From the NCBI GenBank assembly GCA_963791625.1, contig CAWBTA010000016.1, forward strand, positions 62,001 through 126,000: 64,000 nucleotides of DNA. Reading direction: 5' to 3'. The DNA comes from JANMCE01 sp963791625. Lineage in GTDB: Bacteria; Actinomycetota; Acidimicrobiia; Acidimicrobiales; Ilumatobacteraceae. The notes beneath the pieces were generated by a model. It saw only the letters and a list, made by a program, of their open reading frames with translations, was not told the DNA's origin and ran no database searches. A program made the position numbers and the translations under genes. Position 1 is the first letter of the stretch, and each line of letters starts with the position of its first letter. Below are positions 17,841-27,843 of the stretch, in pieces.

Positions 17841-18121
17841 CGCTTGCCCTTCGTGTTCTTTTCCTGGCCGGCGTGGTACTTGAAGGTCCGGGTAGGAGCG
17901 AACTCGCCGAGCTTGTGTCCGACCATCGATTCCGTCACGTACACGGGCACGTGCTTGCGGCCGTCATGGACGGCAATGGTGTGACCGACCATTTCCGGGA
18001 TGATGGTGGAGCGACGCGACCATGTCTTGATGACGCTCTTTTGGGCGGCGCTGTTGAGCACGTCGACCTTCTTGAGCAGATGGTCGTCGACAAACGGGCC
18101 CTTTTTAAGACTGCGGGGCAT
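17837..18121 (-). CDS. rpsS: Ribosomal protein S19
   Basis: 30S head protein. The 94-residue protein starts MPRSLKKGPFVDDHLLKKVD and has STIIPEMVGHTIAVHDGRKH and GHKLGEFAPTRTFK, the S19 signature. Its stop overlaps the rplV ATG by four bases. Confidence 0.98.
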   Translation of the reverse strand: MPRSLKKGPFVDDHLLKKVDVLNSAAQKSVIKTWSRRSTIIPEMVGHTIAVHDGRKHVPVYVTESMVGHKLGEFAPTRTFKYHAGQEKNTKGKR

Positions 18122-18127
18122 AACGAA

Positions 18128-18967
18128 TTACCTCCGGCCCTTGCCGCTGCGGCGGCGGCGGACGATGAGTTTCTGTGATGGCTTCTTCTTCGAGCGGGTG
18201 CGACCTTCGGGCTTGCCCCAAGGGGAGACCGGGTGACGACCACCAGAGGTCTTGCCTTCGCCACCACCGTGCGGGTGGTCGACCGGGTTCATAACAACAC
18301 CACGGGTCTGGGGCTTGACGCCCTTCCAGCGATTACGGCCGGCCTTACCGATCTTGATGAGCTCGTGCTCGGAGTTGCCAACTTCACCAATGGTGCCGCG
18401 GCAATCGATCGGGACACGGCGCATTTCCGAGGACGGAAGACGCAGGGTTGCGTAGTCGCCTTCCTTGGCAACGAGCTGGATGACGGAACCGGCGGAACGA
18501 CCCATACGGCCACCCTGGCCCGGACGAAGCTCCACATTGTGGACCGTCGTACCGACCGGGATGTAGCGAAGCGGCATGGCGTTGCCCGGCTTGATGTCGG
18601 CGCCCTGGCCGGCAATCACGTGATCGCCAACGCTGAGGTTCTTCGGCGCCAAGATGTACGCCTTCTCGCCGTCCACGTAGTGGAGAAGCGCGATGCGGCA
18701 GGTGCGGTTCGGGTCGTACTCGATAGCGGCAACCTTGGCGTCAACGCCATCTTTGCTGTTCCGCTTGAAGTCGATGATGCGGTACTGCTGCTTGTGTCCG
18801 CCGCCCTTGTGACGAGCAGTCTTGCGGCCGTACGAGTTCCGACCACCGGTGTTGTGCTTGGAATCAAGCAGCGACTTTTCCGGCGTGGACTTGGTGACGT
18901 CCGCGAAGTCGGAGACGGTCTGGAACCGGCGGCCGGCGCTGGTCGGCTTGCGTTTGCGAAGAGCCAT
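18128..18967 (-). CDS. rplB: Ribosomal protein L2
   Basis: Highly conserved protein needed for subunit association and the peptidyl-transferase centre. From ATG 18967 it encodes 279 residues, starting MALRKRKPTSAGRRFQTVSD and including the functionally important VMNPVDHPHGGGEGK (with the catalytic-region His). A 36-codon upstream extension of the frame overlaps rplW and was rejected. Confidence 0.98.
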   Translation of the reverse strand: MALRKRKPTSAGRRFQTVSDFADVTKSTPEKSLLDSKHNTGGRNSYGRKTARHKGGGHKQQYRIIDFKRNSKDGVDAKVAAIEYDPNRTCRIALLHYVDGEKAYILAPKNLSVGDHVIAGQGADIKPGNAMPLRYIPVGTTVHNVELRPGQGGRMGRSAGSVIQLVAKEGDYATLRLPSSEMRRVPIDCRGTIGEVGNSEHELIKIGKAGRNRWKGVKPQTRGVVMNPVDHPHGGGEGKTSGGRHPVSPWGKPEGRTRSKKKPSQKLIVRRRRSGKGRR

Positions 18968-18977
18968 GACGATCCTC

Positions 18978-19268
18978 TCAGCTCTCGAACAGCTCGATAC
19001 GCTCGCCGGCGGCGAGGGTAACGAGTGCCCGCTTGGTGTCAGGGCGCTTGCCCATCTTGTTGGACTTGCGGGCACGCAGCTTCTTGCCCTTGCGATTCAT
19101 GGTGTTCACGCTGAGCACCTTCACACCGAAGATGGCCTCGATGGCGTCGTGGATCTCGGGCTTGCGAGCATCAGGGTGCACCACAAAGGTGTAGACGTTC
19201 TGCTCGATCAGGCCGTAGCTCTTCTCGCTCACGACGGGAGCGAGAATGATGTCACGAGGGTCTTTCAC
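18978..19268 (-). CDS. rplW: Ribosomal protein L23
   Basis: Exit-tunnel protein that docks trigger factor and SRP. The 96-residue protein has MKDPRDIILAPVVSEKSYGL and VHPDARKPEIHDAIEAIFGV. Its start overlaps the rplD stop by four bases. Confidence 0.97.
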   Translation of the reverse strand: MKDPRDIILAPVVSEKSYGLIEQNVYTFVVHPDARKPEIHDAIEAIFGVKVLSVNTMNRKGKKLRARKSNKMGKRPDTKRALVTLAAGERIELFES

Positions 19269-20314
19269 TTGTTCTCCTCGGTCTCAGAGTGCTCGGTGTG
19301 CGACACAACCTTGCCGTCCACGATGGTCTGCGTCGTGGTGGTGGTGTGGGTATCGATGGTGTCGGGGTTGTGATCGACGATGGTGTCAGCGTCGACCATT
19401 TCGACTTCTTCTTCGAGTTCCTCGACCGTTTCGACACCGTCAACAATGGTGCGGATGGTGACCTTGCGGGTGACCTTCGCCTGCTCGGCGGTGGCAGATG
19501 AGGTGTCGCCGAGAGCGACCGGAGCCGCAGCCTCTACAACCGGTGCAGCCTTCGGTGCGGCGGCGGCGAGCTTGGCCTTCGGAGCGAGCTTGGCCTTCGG
19601 AGCGGCCTTGGCCTTCGGCGCCGATGCAGCAGCGGTGTCGGTATCCATCGGGGTCAAGGCACCGAGGCGAGCGAGGCGAACCGTGCGCACCTTCGGAGCG
19701 GTGGACTCTTCGCCCGGAAGGGTTGCCGATGAGAACACGACGAAGTCGTTGCACAGCACGTCGTAGGCGTTCAGCTCAGCCCGCTCGACGAGTTGCACGT
19801 TCTGCAGGTTGCGGAAGCTCTTGATGACGTTCTCATCATCACGATCGACAACCACGAGGGCCGAGCCGGTGACGTTGAGATCCTTCAGGGACTTGACGGC
19901 AGCTTTGGTGCTGGGCGCCGACCAGTTCCACGAATCGACAACCAGGACTTTGCCGTTCATCGCACGGTCACTGAGGGCCGAGCGAAGGGCAAGCTGCACC
20001 ATCTTCTTGGGGGTGCGCTGGGCGTACTTGCGCGGCTTCGGTCCGAGGGCGATACCACCACCGGGCCATTGCGGCGCACGGGTGGAACCCTGACGGGCGT
20101 TACCGGTGCCCTTCTGCTTGAAAGGCTTCTTGCCGCCACCGGATACCTCGGCGCGGGTCTTGGTGCTCTGCGTGCCAGCACGGCGCTTGGCCAGCTGCGC
20201 CGTCACGACCTGGTGCATGACCGGGACGTTGGGCTGCACACCGAAGACGGATTCGGCCAGTTCAACCGTGCCGTTGGATGCGCCGGAGGGAGAAAGAAGT
20301 GAAACGTGCGCCAT
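19265..20314 (-). CDS. rplD: Ribosomal protein L4 with a 145-residue C-terminal extension
   Basis: Residues 1-200 are L4, with KKPFKQKGTGNARQGSTRAP in the loop that lines the exit tunnel. Beyond residue about 205 the protein continues with an Ala/Lys/Pro stretch (PKAKAAPKAKLAPKAKLAAA) and a Thr/Glu/Asp-rich acidic end (EELEEEVEMVDAD, HTEHSETEENK). Normal L4 is about 205-220 residues. The tail is low-complexity, probably disordered, and its role is unknown. One-base overlap with rplC. Confidence 0.96.
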   Translation of the reverse strand: MAHVSLLSPSGASNGTVELAESVFGVQPNVPVMHQVVTAQLAKRRAGTQSTKTRAEVSGGGKKPFKQKGTGNARQGSTRAPQWPGGGIALGPKPRKYAQRTPKKMVQLALRSALSDRAMNGKVLVVDSWNWSAPSTKAAVKSLKDLNVTGSALVVVDRDDENVIKSFRNLQNVQLVERAELNAYDVLCNDFVVFSSATLPGEESTAPKVRTVRLARLGALTPMDTDTAAASAPKAKAAPKAKLAPKAKLAAAAPKAAPVVEAAAPVALGDTSSATAEQAKVTRKVTIRTIVDGVETVEELEEEVEMVDADTIVDHNPDTIDTHTTTTTQTIVDGKVVSHTEHSETEENK

Positions 20315-20967
20315 TACTTGCTCGCCTTCTTCGGTGCCTTGACGGCGTTGCGGACGATGACGACGCCACCGTTGGGGCCGGGCACAGCGCCCTTGACCAG
20401 CAACAGGTTGCGCTCAAGATCAGCCGACACCACTTCGAGGTTCAGGGTCGTGACGGACTCATGGCCGGAGCGGCCAGCCATCTTGATGCCCTTGAAGACA
20501 CGACCGGGGAACGAGCAGGAACCAACAGAGCCCGGCGAGCGGTGCATCTTGTGGTTACCGTGGCTGGCGCCCTGGCCCTTGAAGTTGTGACGCTTCATGG
20601 CGCCAGTCCAGCCCTTACCGCGGCTGGTGGAGGTCACATCGACCTTTTCGCCCTTGAGTAGCGTTTCGACCGTGATCTCTTGGCCGACGGCAAACCCGTC
20701 GACGCTCTCGAGGCGAAGCTCGATGAGATTGGTCCCGGCGGCAACACCCGCTGCTGCGAAGTGTCCGGCCTCAGGCTTGGTGAGCTTCTTGGCGTCTTTT
20801 TGACCGTAGGTGACCTGAAGGGCCGTATATCCGTCTCGCTCAGTCGTCTTGACCTGGACAATGCGGAGGGGAGCGACCTTCAGAACCGTGACTGGGATGA
20901 CTTTGTTGTCATCACCCCAGACCTGGGTCATACCAAGTTTCTCGCCGACGATGGCTTTCGTCGCCAT
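20314..20967 (-). CDS. rplC: Ribosomal protein L3
   Basis: Early 23S rRNA binder. The 217-residue protein starts MATKAIVGEKLGMTQVWGDD and has GKGWTGAMKRHNFKGQGASH and the methylated-Gln region SCSFPGRVFKGIKMAGRSG. It is the first gene of the rplC-secY run here because rpsJ lies 8.4 kb away, so it needs its own promoter (see 21166-21195). Confidence 0.98.
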   Translation of the reverse strand: MATKAIVGEKLGMTQVWGDDNKVIPVTVLKVAPLRIVQVKTTERDGYTALQVTYGQKDAKKLTKPEAGHFAAAGVAAGTNLIELRLESVDGFAVGQEITVETLLKGEKVDVTSTSRGKGWTGAMKRHNFKGQGASHGNHKMHRSPGSVGSCSFPGRVFKGIKMAGRSGHESVTTLNLEVVSADLERNLLLVKGAVPGPNGGVVIVRNAVKAPKKASK

Positions 20968-21165
20968 GGGAGCATCCTTGTCGTTTCCGGTGGTGGCGAA
21001 CTTGAGGGATGCCCCAAGCCCGTTTCATGCGAAAGCTCCACTGGGCGCAAGCCAAGCGGAGCCTTTGACTACTTCTGCCGAGCGGTCCCCGGTTACCCAG
21101 GCACGCACGGACGTCGATTGGTCTCCAGCAACTCTTCCCCGGAGGGAGTTATTGCAAGCCGGTCA

Positions 21166-21195
21166 ACTATAGCTGGCGGGAATGTGGTGCGCCAA
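21166..21195 (-). promoter_or_regulatory. Promoter of the rplC operon
   Basis: The minus strand reads TTGGCG (21190-21195), an 18-bp spacer and TATAGT (21166-21171). Transcription would start near 21159 and give a leader of about 190 nt before rplC. The leader holds a possible hairpin with arms GCTCCGCT and AGTGGAGC. The promoter lets the rplC operon run independently of rpsJ. Confidence 0.6.
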
Positions 21196-21238
21196 CTGGC
21201 CCATTCGGGTCGTCCTCGGCGGTTGGGCGAGCAGGTTT

Positions 21239-21273
21239 GTGATTCTGATGTTGCTCTACGACAGCAAAATCAC
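21239..21273 (+). repeat. 35-bp near-palindrome, copy 1
   Basis: Arms GTGATTCTGATGTTG and CGACAGCAAAATCAC flank CTCTA, with three mismatches between the arms. Copies 2 and 3 are at 27772 and 29195. It lies 35 bp before the sigma-factor ATG and 44 bp upstream of the rplC -35 box, so it may be an operator serving one or both directions. Confidence 0.75.
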
Positions 21274-21307
21274 TATCCGGTCAGGAACCGCGTGGCAGTC
21301 TGCGGAC

Positions 21308-21883
21308 ATGAGGGGTGGTGTGATCAAAGAATCTGAGCGCCCTCCGGTGACGGATTGGCTGTCGACCGACGGATTCACGGCTATCTACCGTGACAGCGCC
21401 GAGCGGGTGTACAACTTCTTCCTGCGCCACGGCTGTTTAGCGGCCGAAGCGGAGGAATTGACCGCCTCCACGTTCGTGGCTGCCTGGCGGGCCCGGCACC
21501 GCATTGCCGACATTGACGTGACGCCGATCGCCTACTTGTATGGCATCGCCAACAACGTACTGCGGACTGCCTGGCGATCCGAACGGCGGCGAACCTCGGC
21601 CATGGGCCGTATGGCGCCTGATTTCGCCGAGCCGGATGAAGGTGCGCTGGTCGACCAGCGCCTCGCCGATCAGGCCGAAGCTCGTCGGCTCATCCCCCGC
21701 ATCAACGCCCTGCCCGATGAGCAACGCGAGGTCGTGTCGCTCTGCCTCGTGGGCGGCCTCAGCCAGTCCGAGGCAGCGGCAGTGCTCGACCTTCCCGTTG
21801 GCACGGTGAAGTCCCGCCTGTCCCGCGCCACCGCCCGCCTTCGCTCCTCCCACAACCTCCCGACGGATCGGAACGACCAATGA
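21308..21883 (+). CDS. ECF-type RNA polymerase sigma factor
   Basis: From ATG 21308 (or GTG 21320 behind AGGGG) it encodes about 190 residues. Region 2 is FTAIYRDSAERVYNFFLRHG to FVAAWRARHRI, and region 4 is LPDEQREVVSLCLVGGLSQS to GTVKSRLSRATARL. Its stop overlaps the start of the next gene by four bases (ATGA), the usual sigma/anti-sigma arrangement. The target promoters are unknown. Confidence 0.88.
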   Translation: MRGGVIKESERPPVTDWLSTDGFTAIYRDSAERVYNFFLRHGCLAAEAEELTASTFVAAWRARHRIADIDVTPIAYLYGIANNVLRTAWRSERRRTSAMGRMAPDFAEPDEGALVDQRLADQAEARRLIPRINALPDEQREVVSLCLVGGLSQSEAAAVLDLPVGTVKSRLSRATARLRSSHNLPTDRNDQ

Positions 21884-23812
21884 ACACTTTCCCCCTCCTC
21901 GAAACCGAACCCCTCTCCCCCGAAGCCAACCACCGCATCTTCACCGCCCTCGCCCGCGAGATGACCCTCGACGCGCCCGCCGTCGCCGTCGATGGAGCGG
22001 AACTCGTTGAGGATGCAACCATCAGCTATCTGCAGCCCGACGAGCCAGCCCGGCGTTACCGCCGCAGGCCATGGCTAGTCGGGCTGGTCGCCGTCGCCGC
22101 TGGCCTCCTCGCCGCCGGCATCATGGTCCGCGACAACGCGGCCCGCACCCGAACCGGCAACCTCACTCCCGAGACGATGCCGATCTATCTACCGACCTGG
22201 CTACCGGACGGGTTCGCGTTCGTCGGAGCCAATGACTACACCGTATCGCAATGGCCAGCCGTTCAGGGATCAGGTGTACCGGGATCCCTCAAGCCGATCG
22301 GCGCAAGAGCCGTACAAATCACGACCTCGCCGACGAAAGTTTGGGAAGGTCACATTCCCGGCCACCCGATCGTGCTTCAAGGTCGGCAGGCATTCGACGC
22401 AAGTGCCGCAGGGCTGCCTGCGATCTGGCTGACTGACGGCCCGGTCACGATTCGCATCGCCGGTCTCGGGGTGACATATGCGGAAATCGAACGGATTGCC
22501 GGGTCGGCCAGGGCAGTGTCACCGAATCCGGCTGACGGAGCGAACGTCGTCCTTTCTACCCGAGGGACTCAAAATTGTTGTCGATCAAAGCATCGATGCC
22601 GCCGACTCGGAACATCAGGCCACCTTCTCGATGGACGATAGCGGGCGTCACCAAATAATGTCCAAGATCTGGCCAGCATCATCGAGGAATCTCGACCAAT
22701 GGGACGGTCGGCCAATCTGGCAAACTCACGGCAACGAAAGTACGTGACCACGATGGGCTCAGTGCGTCGGCGACGAGCAAGAGGTCAGCCTTGTGTGGCC
22801 GGAGACCGCTGATTTGTTGATCCAAGTTACTCGGGTTTGGCGTCGCCGCCGAACAGGTCCGCCGAGCCGCCGAAAGTCTGCGACGAGTCAGCTCGAACCG
22901 AATGGGCGAAGTTGCTGAAGTCGAAGGACATCGGCATCCAAGACGACGGCGCAACCGGATCCCCTTCGACGATCGCTCAAGCTACTACCGCAGCGGCCAG
23001 TCCCATTGGCCGCGTCGAAGTCCTGGACGATGCCCCTGCTCGTCCCTCAGGCCACAGGCGACTTTGGCCAACTCAGCGCAGCGAACGATCGAACGTATCG
23101 AGGCGAACTTCGACGTTCCTGTTGCCTTCTCGCAGCAACTGATCTACCGAGAGGCAGGCACGGCACCCGGGTCACGAGCGGTCGAGATCGAGTTGTTCCG
23201 CTCGAGGCCTATCGAGCCAAACCCTTCGACAGTTACTGTCCAGGGGCAAGCGCCACTCACCGAGCGTGTGCTCGACTGAGTCGATACTACGGATGAACGG
23301 GATCGATCCAAATGGCCTCTACTTCCGACTGTCAGGACGTGGCTTTACCCAAGACCGAACTTGAGACCATCGCCAAATCGCTCACGGCGACTTGGACAGC
23401 GGACCGCACCAACGTTGCGTCGCTTGTGCCCGGATTCGTTGAAGTCGAAAGTCATCGCGACACAGCATCGAGCAGTATCGATCGACAATGCTCGATTACG
23501 GGTCGGTCAAGATCTGCGATGAACCCGATCGACAGCGGGACGATCGAGTCGTACGCCATCGAGACCCCCGGTTCGTTCACTGCCACCAAGGTGCGAGGAC
23601 ATGATGGCTACATCGTGACTGACCCCACGACGAACACGTCGCGATTGGTCTGGGCCGAGTCACCCGGCCTGCTCGTTGAAGTCAAGGGAATCGGCAGCGA
23701 CGTCGCTACGTTGCAACGCCTCGCCGAAAGCCTCCAGCCCGTCAGCACAGACGCATGGACCAAGCTCCTCGCCACCGTCGGCGCCAAACCCGAAACCGTG
23801 AAAGCTCCCTAG
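21880..23812 (+). pseudogene. Anti-sigma-like membrane protein, broken by several frameshifts
   Basis: The first 220 codons give a cytoplasmic N-terminus, one membrane segment (WLVGLVAVAAGLLAAGIMV, about residues 63-81) and an extracytoplasmic region. The frame then breaks near 22550 and homologous-looking pieces continue in other frames, such as LPEGLKIVVDQSIDAADSEH, DEQEVSLVWPETADLLIQVT, IEANFDVPVAFSQQLIYREA and a last piece ending LLATVGAKPETVKAP at 23812. At least four shifts are needed to join them. It has the same position and layout as the intact 59319 gene and is probably the partner of the adjacent sigma factor. Sequence error and true decay cannot be told apart here. Confidence 0.6.
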
Positions 23813-24750
23813 CGAGCGTCGAACTCGGTCGAGTAGGCCGGCCTTGCGAAGTGGACGGAGGCTGGAGAGTCGTGTCACGTGTTTGGTAAGAGGGACAATG
23901 GCGTGCGCCGCCCGTAACCAAGTAACGTGCTTCGTCAATCCGCTGTAGACGGGTGAGGCAGCACGCAATGTTCACTGCCACGTGCGCCTCATGCACATGG
24001 GCGAATCGGGCTTTCAAAAGCGCCATCGAGTCGTCATATCTACGGGCGTAAATGAACCTCACGGCAATGAGGGAAATCAGTTGAGAGTCTACCCGCCCGA
24101 GGGCATCTATCATCGGCCAAATCTGACCGCGAACGTACAAGGCGTGGAACTGATGCCGGCTGCGGAGACCGTTCCTTGCGAAAAACACGATCACCTGGAC
24201 GCCTCGCCACTGTTCAAACGCAAGGACAATTAGCAGCAATACCCCTTCGACAGCACCGAGCACGACACAGGCCCGGATCGCAAGTGCGGGTGCGACTGCA
24301 AGGCCGAGAAGGGTGGCAACGATGATCCACCAAAGCGTCCGAACCACGGGTTTCCAGCTCGCTCGCATCGGCACCTTGGGCAACGCGAACGGCCGTTCAC
24401 CAGCGACCGGCTTCGCAACGTTGCGAATCAGTTTCGGCAGAACGGACAGTGACGTGTAGGCGAATATGAGTGGAGCGAGATAGATGCACACCGCCAGAAT
24501 GGCCAGGGTCACCTCGAACTTGGGTGCCTTCGAAAAGATTGCCTCCAAATACGGCTTCCTTCGCCCCGGCGACACAACCGAAATGACAAGTGCGCTCGAG
24601 CGCGTATCCCGCAGTCGCCACGGTCAAACGTTGAAGCCAAGGCCTCGTCCCCGCTCCTTGGTAACCCTGCTGAATGCCGCCGGCCTTGACCGCGTAGACA
24701 AGTAGATCCTCGGTTGGTGTGAACGAACCGTCGGGGATGTTCGGCGCCAT
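23742..24750 (-). pseudogene. Membrane protein with TPR-like C-terminus, frameshifted
   Basis: Two frames join into one protein. An N-terminal piece from 24750 (MAPNIPDGSFTPTEDLLVYA) shifts near 24590 into a frame with three hydrophobic segments (VTLAILAVCIYLAPLIFAY; IIVATLLGLAVAPALAI; GAVEGVLLLIVLAF). The soluble end HVAVNIACCLTRLQRIDEAR looks like a TPR repeat and may continue in another frame (WLRAAHAIVPLTKHVTRLSS). The 3' limit is uncertain and overlaps the convergent gene. I do not recognise the family. Confidence 0.45.
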
Positions 24751-24758
24751 TGGGCGGT

Positions 24759-27682
24759 TCAGCTCAGGGTGGCTAGGTGGTCGATGATGAGGTGCGTTCC
24801 AGCATCTGTGTACAGACGGATGTTGCCATCTGCTCCCACCGGAACAATGACGAGGTTGGGGATGGTTTGCCCGGCGGTGACGATATTGAGGTTGGAAGCG
24901 TTCGGCCGACCGTTGTCAGGCCAGACGGTCACGAAGCCAGGCCCTGTCGCGGCAGTGGCAGTGACATTGACTACGACCGGTGTGCCGGCGGGGACGCCAA
25001 CGGGCACCGTGATGGTTTCGCCGGGATTCGGCTTCGTCGTGTTTCGGGTGTCGAGGATCCGGTTGGGTGCGATGACGCTGACGCCACTGGTAAAGACGGC
25101 GGTGAGGTCCGCAATGAGGTGAGTGCCGTTGTCGGTGTAGAGGTGAACGTCTCCATTGGCGTCAATCGGGACGATGACGAGATTGGCGGCTGTATGGTCG
25201 ACACGAGTGGCGTTGAGATTGGACGTGGCCGGTCGGTCGCCGGGTCCCCACACGGTCACAAATCCAGCTGCCGTCGAGGCAGTGAGCGTCACGTTCAGCA
25301 CGGCCACCATCGGTCCTGCGGCGAGTGCCCCGCCACGCCCGGCGACATGCAAGTTCGTGACACTACCCGGCGCCGGTTTCGCGCCTGATCGGGTGTCCAA
25401 CAAACGCGATGGCGTCAGCGGCGTGAGCCCGGAATCGTCGCCCCACCATGCAGCGACATCGGCGAGGAGGTGTCCACCGTGATCGGTGAAGATACGCACC
25501 TTCCCATCGGCGCCGACAGGAACGATGACCATGTTCGGGACGGTTTGCCCAACGGTCTGGACGTTGAGATTCGACGTCTCGGGCCGATCGCCATCACCCC
25601 ACACCGTCACGAATCCTGGCGCGGTCGCGTCGGTGATCGTCACGTTCAAAGCAACCGCCCGCACCCCACTCACCGGCAGACCACCCTGGCCAGCGATCTG
25701 CACTTCAAGGGTTTGCCCGGCGCCCGGCTTCGCGCCGGTGTAGCCGACCTGCCCACCCGGCCGGGTATCCAACAATCGCGCCGGTGTCACGAACCCGAGT
25801 GAGGGAATCCGGCTAACGAGGTAGTACCCGTAGTCGAAGAAACCGATAGTTCCATTCCCGTTTAGATCTCGCCCCTCGTCCTCCTCGCGCACCCGGGTGT
25901 AGATCGAATCCGATCCGGCAGGCTGGAAGTAAGCCCCACCGAAGTTGCCGTCATGCGACTCCGCCAAACCGAGATTGATGACGGTTGCGCCGTCCACGAC
26001 GTGAGCAACTGCGTCAAGGGTGTCGCCATCACCATTCAGATCCGCACCCAACTCATCCTCGATTACCGAAATGAAGATCGGACCGTTGGGCCGCGTCACC
26101 GAGCCGAGCAAATCGCCCGTAGTAGGAGACTGGATCGGCCGTGACGCGAAGGTTGGCCATAGCTCCGTCGGCGTAGAGAAACGTCACGTCGTCGCCCAGG
26201 CGTCCGTTGCCGTTCAGGTCCTCAGCATAGAGATTCGGAGAGCCGTCCATAAGCAACGCAAATCCCTCACCAATGGTCACCAGGGCGCGTCCGTCGCCGA
26301 GCGATGCGATGAATGGGGGTTGTGTCACCATTCGCTGCGACCACACGGGCGCACTCACCACGCCGCCGCGCACGATGCGGACAGCCGCTCCCCAATAGGG
26401 ATCTGCGCCAATCGGTTTCGTTCGCTCAACAAAGGCGTACGAGCCGTCCCCGAGGCGGTTGGCGTACTGACTTTCGTACGAAGCGATGAGGCCCGATGGT
26501 CCCAAAAGGTGAAGCTTGAAACCGGTCAAGGCAGGTACCGGTGAGTTCCCGTAGAACATCAGATATCCGGGGCCGGTGGAGAAGCTACGGGTTGGCTGGC
26601 CGTATTGCACCACGGCAGAGCACGTCTTCGTGAAGTCCGCCACGACGCGGCAAGTTGCGAAGGTCGTCGGATCGATGGTTCCATCGCCACTCACGTCTCG
26701 ACCGGCCGCAACCTCGGATTGCTCCAACCACACCGAGCTCTCGTCCTGAGCAACAACTCGTCCGCCAACTTCGACCGCAGCAGTCCCCGGGCGGTCCAGC
26801 AGCAGCGGTCCCAACTGCCACACGTAACTCGAGCACCACATTGCGATACACCGCATCGCCAATGTGGCCGACGACCCGAGCGTCGGGGTTATAGGTTCGC
26901 ATGGAGCCATCAGTACCCACGAATAGCGAACCACCGACCGAGCCATCATGCAGATGTGTTAGCGATGGATCGGCAATGGTCTGCACATGAGCCACCGTGG
27001 CTGTGCCGCCGGCGTGGAGATTGATGATGTCGAAGTGGCCCACGTCGACGGTACCGTTTCCGTCGAGGTCAGCATTTCGGTCAGTCTCGCTCTCAGCCAC
27101 CACCACGCCAGCCCCTTGCCCGTACATCGCCCCGATGCTGATGGAGGAGTAAAGAGGCAGGTAGGGCTTTCCGGCTCGAACAAACCGGGCTATCCCGCTC
27201 CCCGATGCCCAGAAATAGCCGGTGTGGTTGGCTGCTCCATCCCCATCAAGGTCGATGCCGGGGCGCTCGGCGGCCCAGATAAACAGACCCCCTCGAACGG
27301 ACTCGCCGAGATCGACATAGTCGACGAACTGATGTGAAGCTCCACTGGCAGGATCGAAGTTGGCGAAATCGAGCACGGCTCCAACAAACGGAATGCTGAT
27401 TCCTGTCGAGGGGTCAACACGTTCGAGCCCGAAGTCGTTCGTATCCCCGTCCCCATTTAGATCGACCTTGAGTTGATATTCGCTCACCGCTGTGAAGCCC
27501 ACGCCCGGCGCAGCATTCGGAATCTGGATCACGTCGGCTGGTATGGCGGCGACAGGCGCGACCTGCCACGGTGTGGCCGGAACAATAGGCGCAGCGGCGG
27601 CGGGGCGAGCCCCCGCCGTCGCTATTGTCAGCCCACCGGTTATCAAGGCGACGACTGCCGCTATTTTCAAACACCTACGCAT
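24759..27682 (-). CDS. Large secreted protein with DxNGDG calcium-type motifs and three C-terminal repeats (two frameshifts)
   Basis: The signal peptide is MRRCLKIAAVVALITGGLTI followed by ARPAAAAP. Many loops of the DLNGDGDTND type (dockerin or thrombospondin-3 like, likely calcium-binding) are scattered through the body. The last 1.04 kb holds three repeats of about 110-125 residues, each with R(L/I)LDTR, then GFVTVW, SNLN and NLVIVPVGADG-like strands. The protein ends THLIIDHLATLS. Frames must be joined near 26826 and 26107 to give about 974 residues. A remnant of the same ending lies at 29066. It is probably a cell-surface or matrix protein, but its function is not known. Confidence 0.7.
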
Positions 27683-27771
27683 CTCACGCTCCGCCACTAG
27701 TTCTGCGCGAAACGTAGCAGCGATACGAATCACGCGTAAGAGCCAATCGCCCCGCGCCTGACGTTACTTCT

Positions 27772-27806
27772 GTGATTCTGATGTTGCTCTACAACATCAA
27801 AATCAC
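27772..27806 (+). repeat. 35-bp near-palindrome, copy 2
   Basis: Arms GTGATTCTGATGTTG and CAACATCAAAATCAC around CTCTA differ from a perfect palindrome at one position, the best of the three copies. It ends 37 bp before the ATG of the 27844 gene and lies about 90 bp upstream of the divergent secreted-protein gene. Confidence 0.8.
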
Positions 27807-27843
27807 AAAGCTCGTGCGAGCTGCGCGGCTACCGTCGAAGGGC

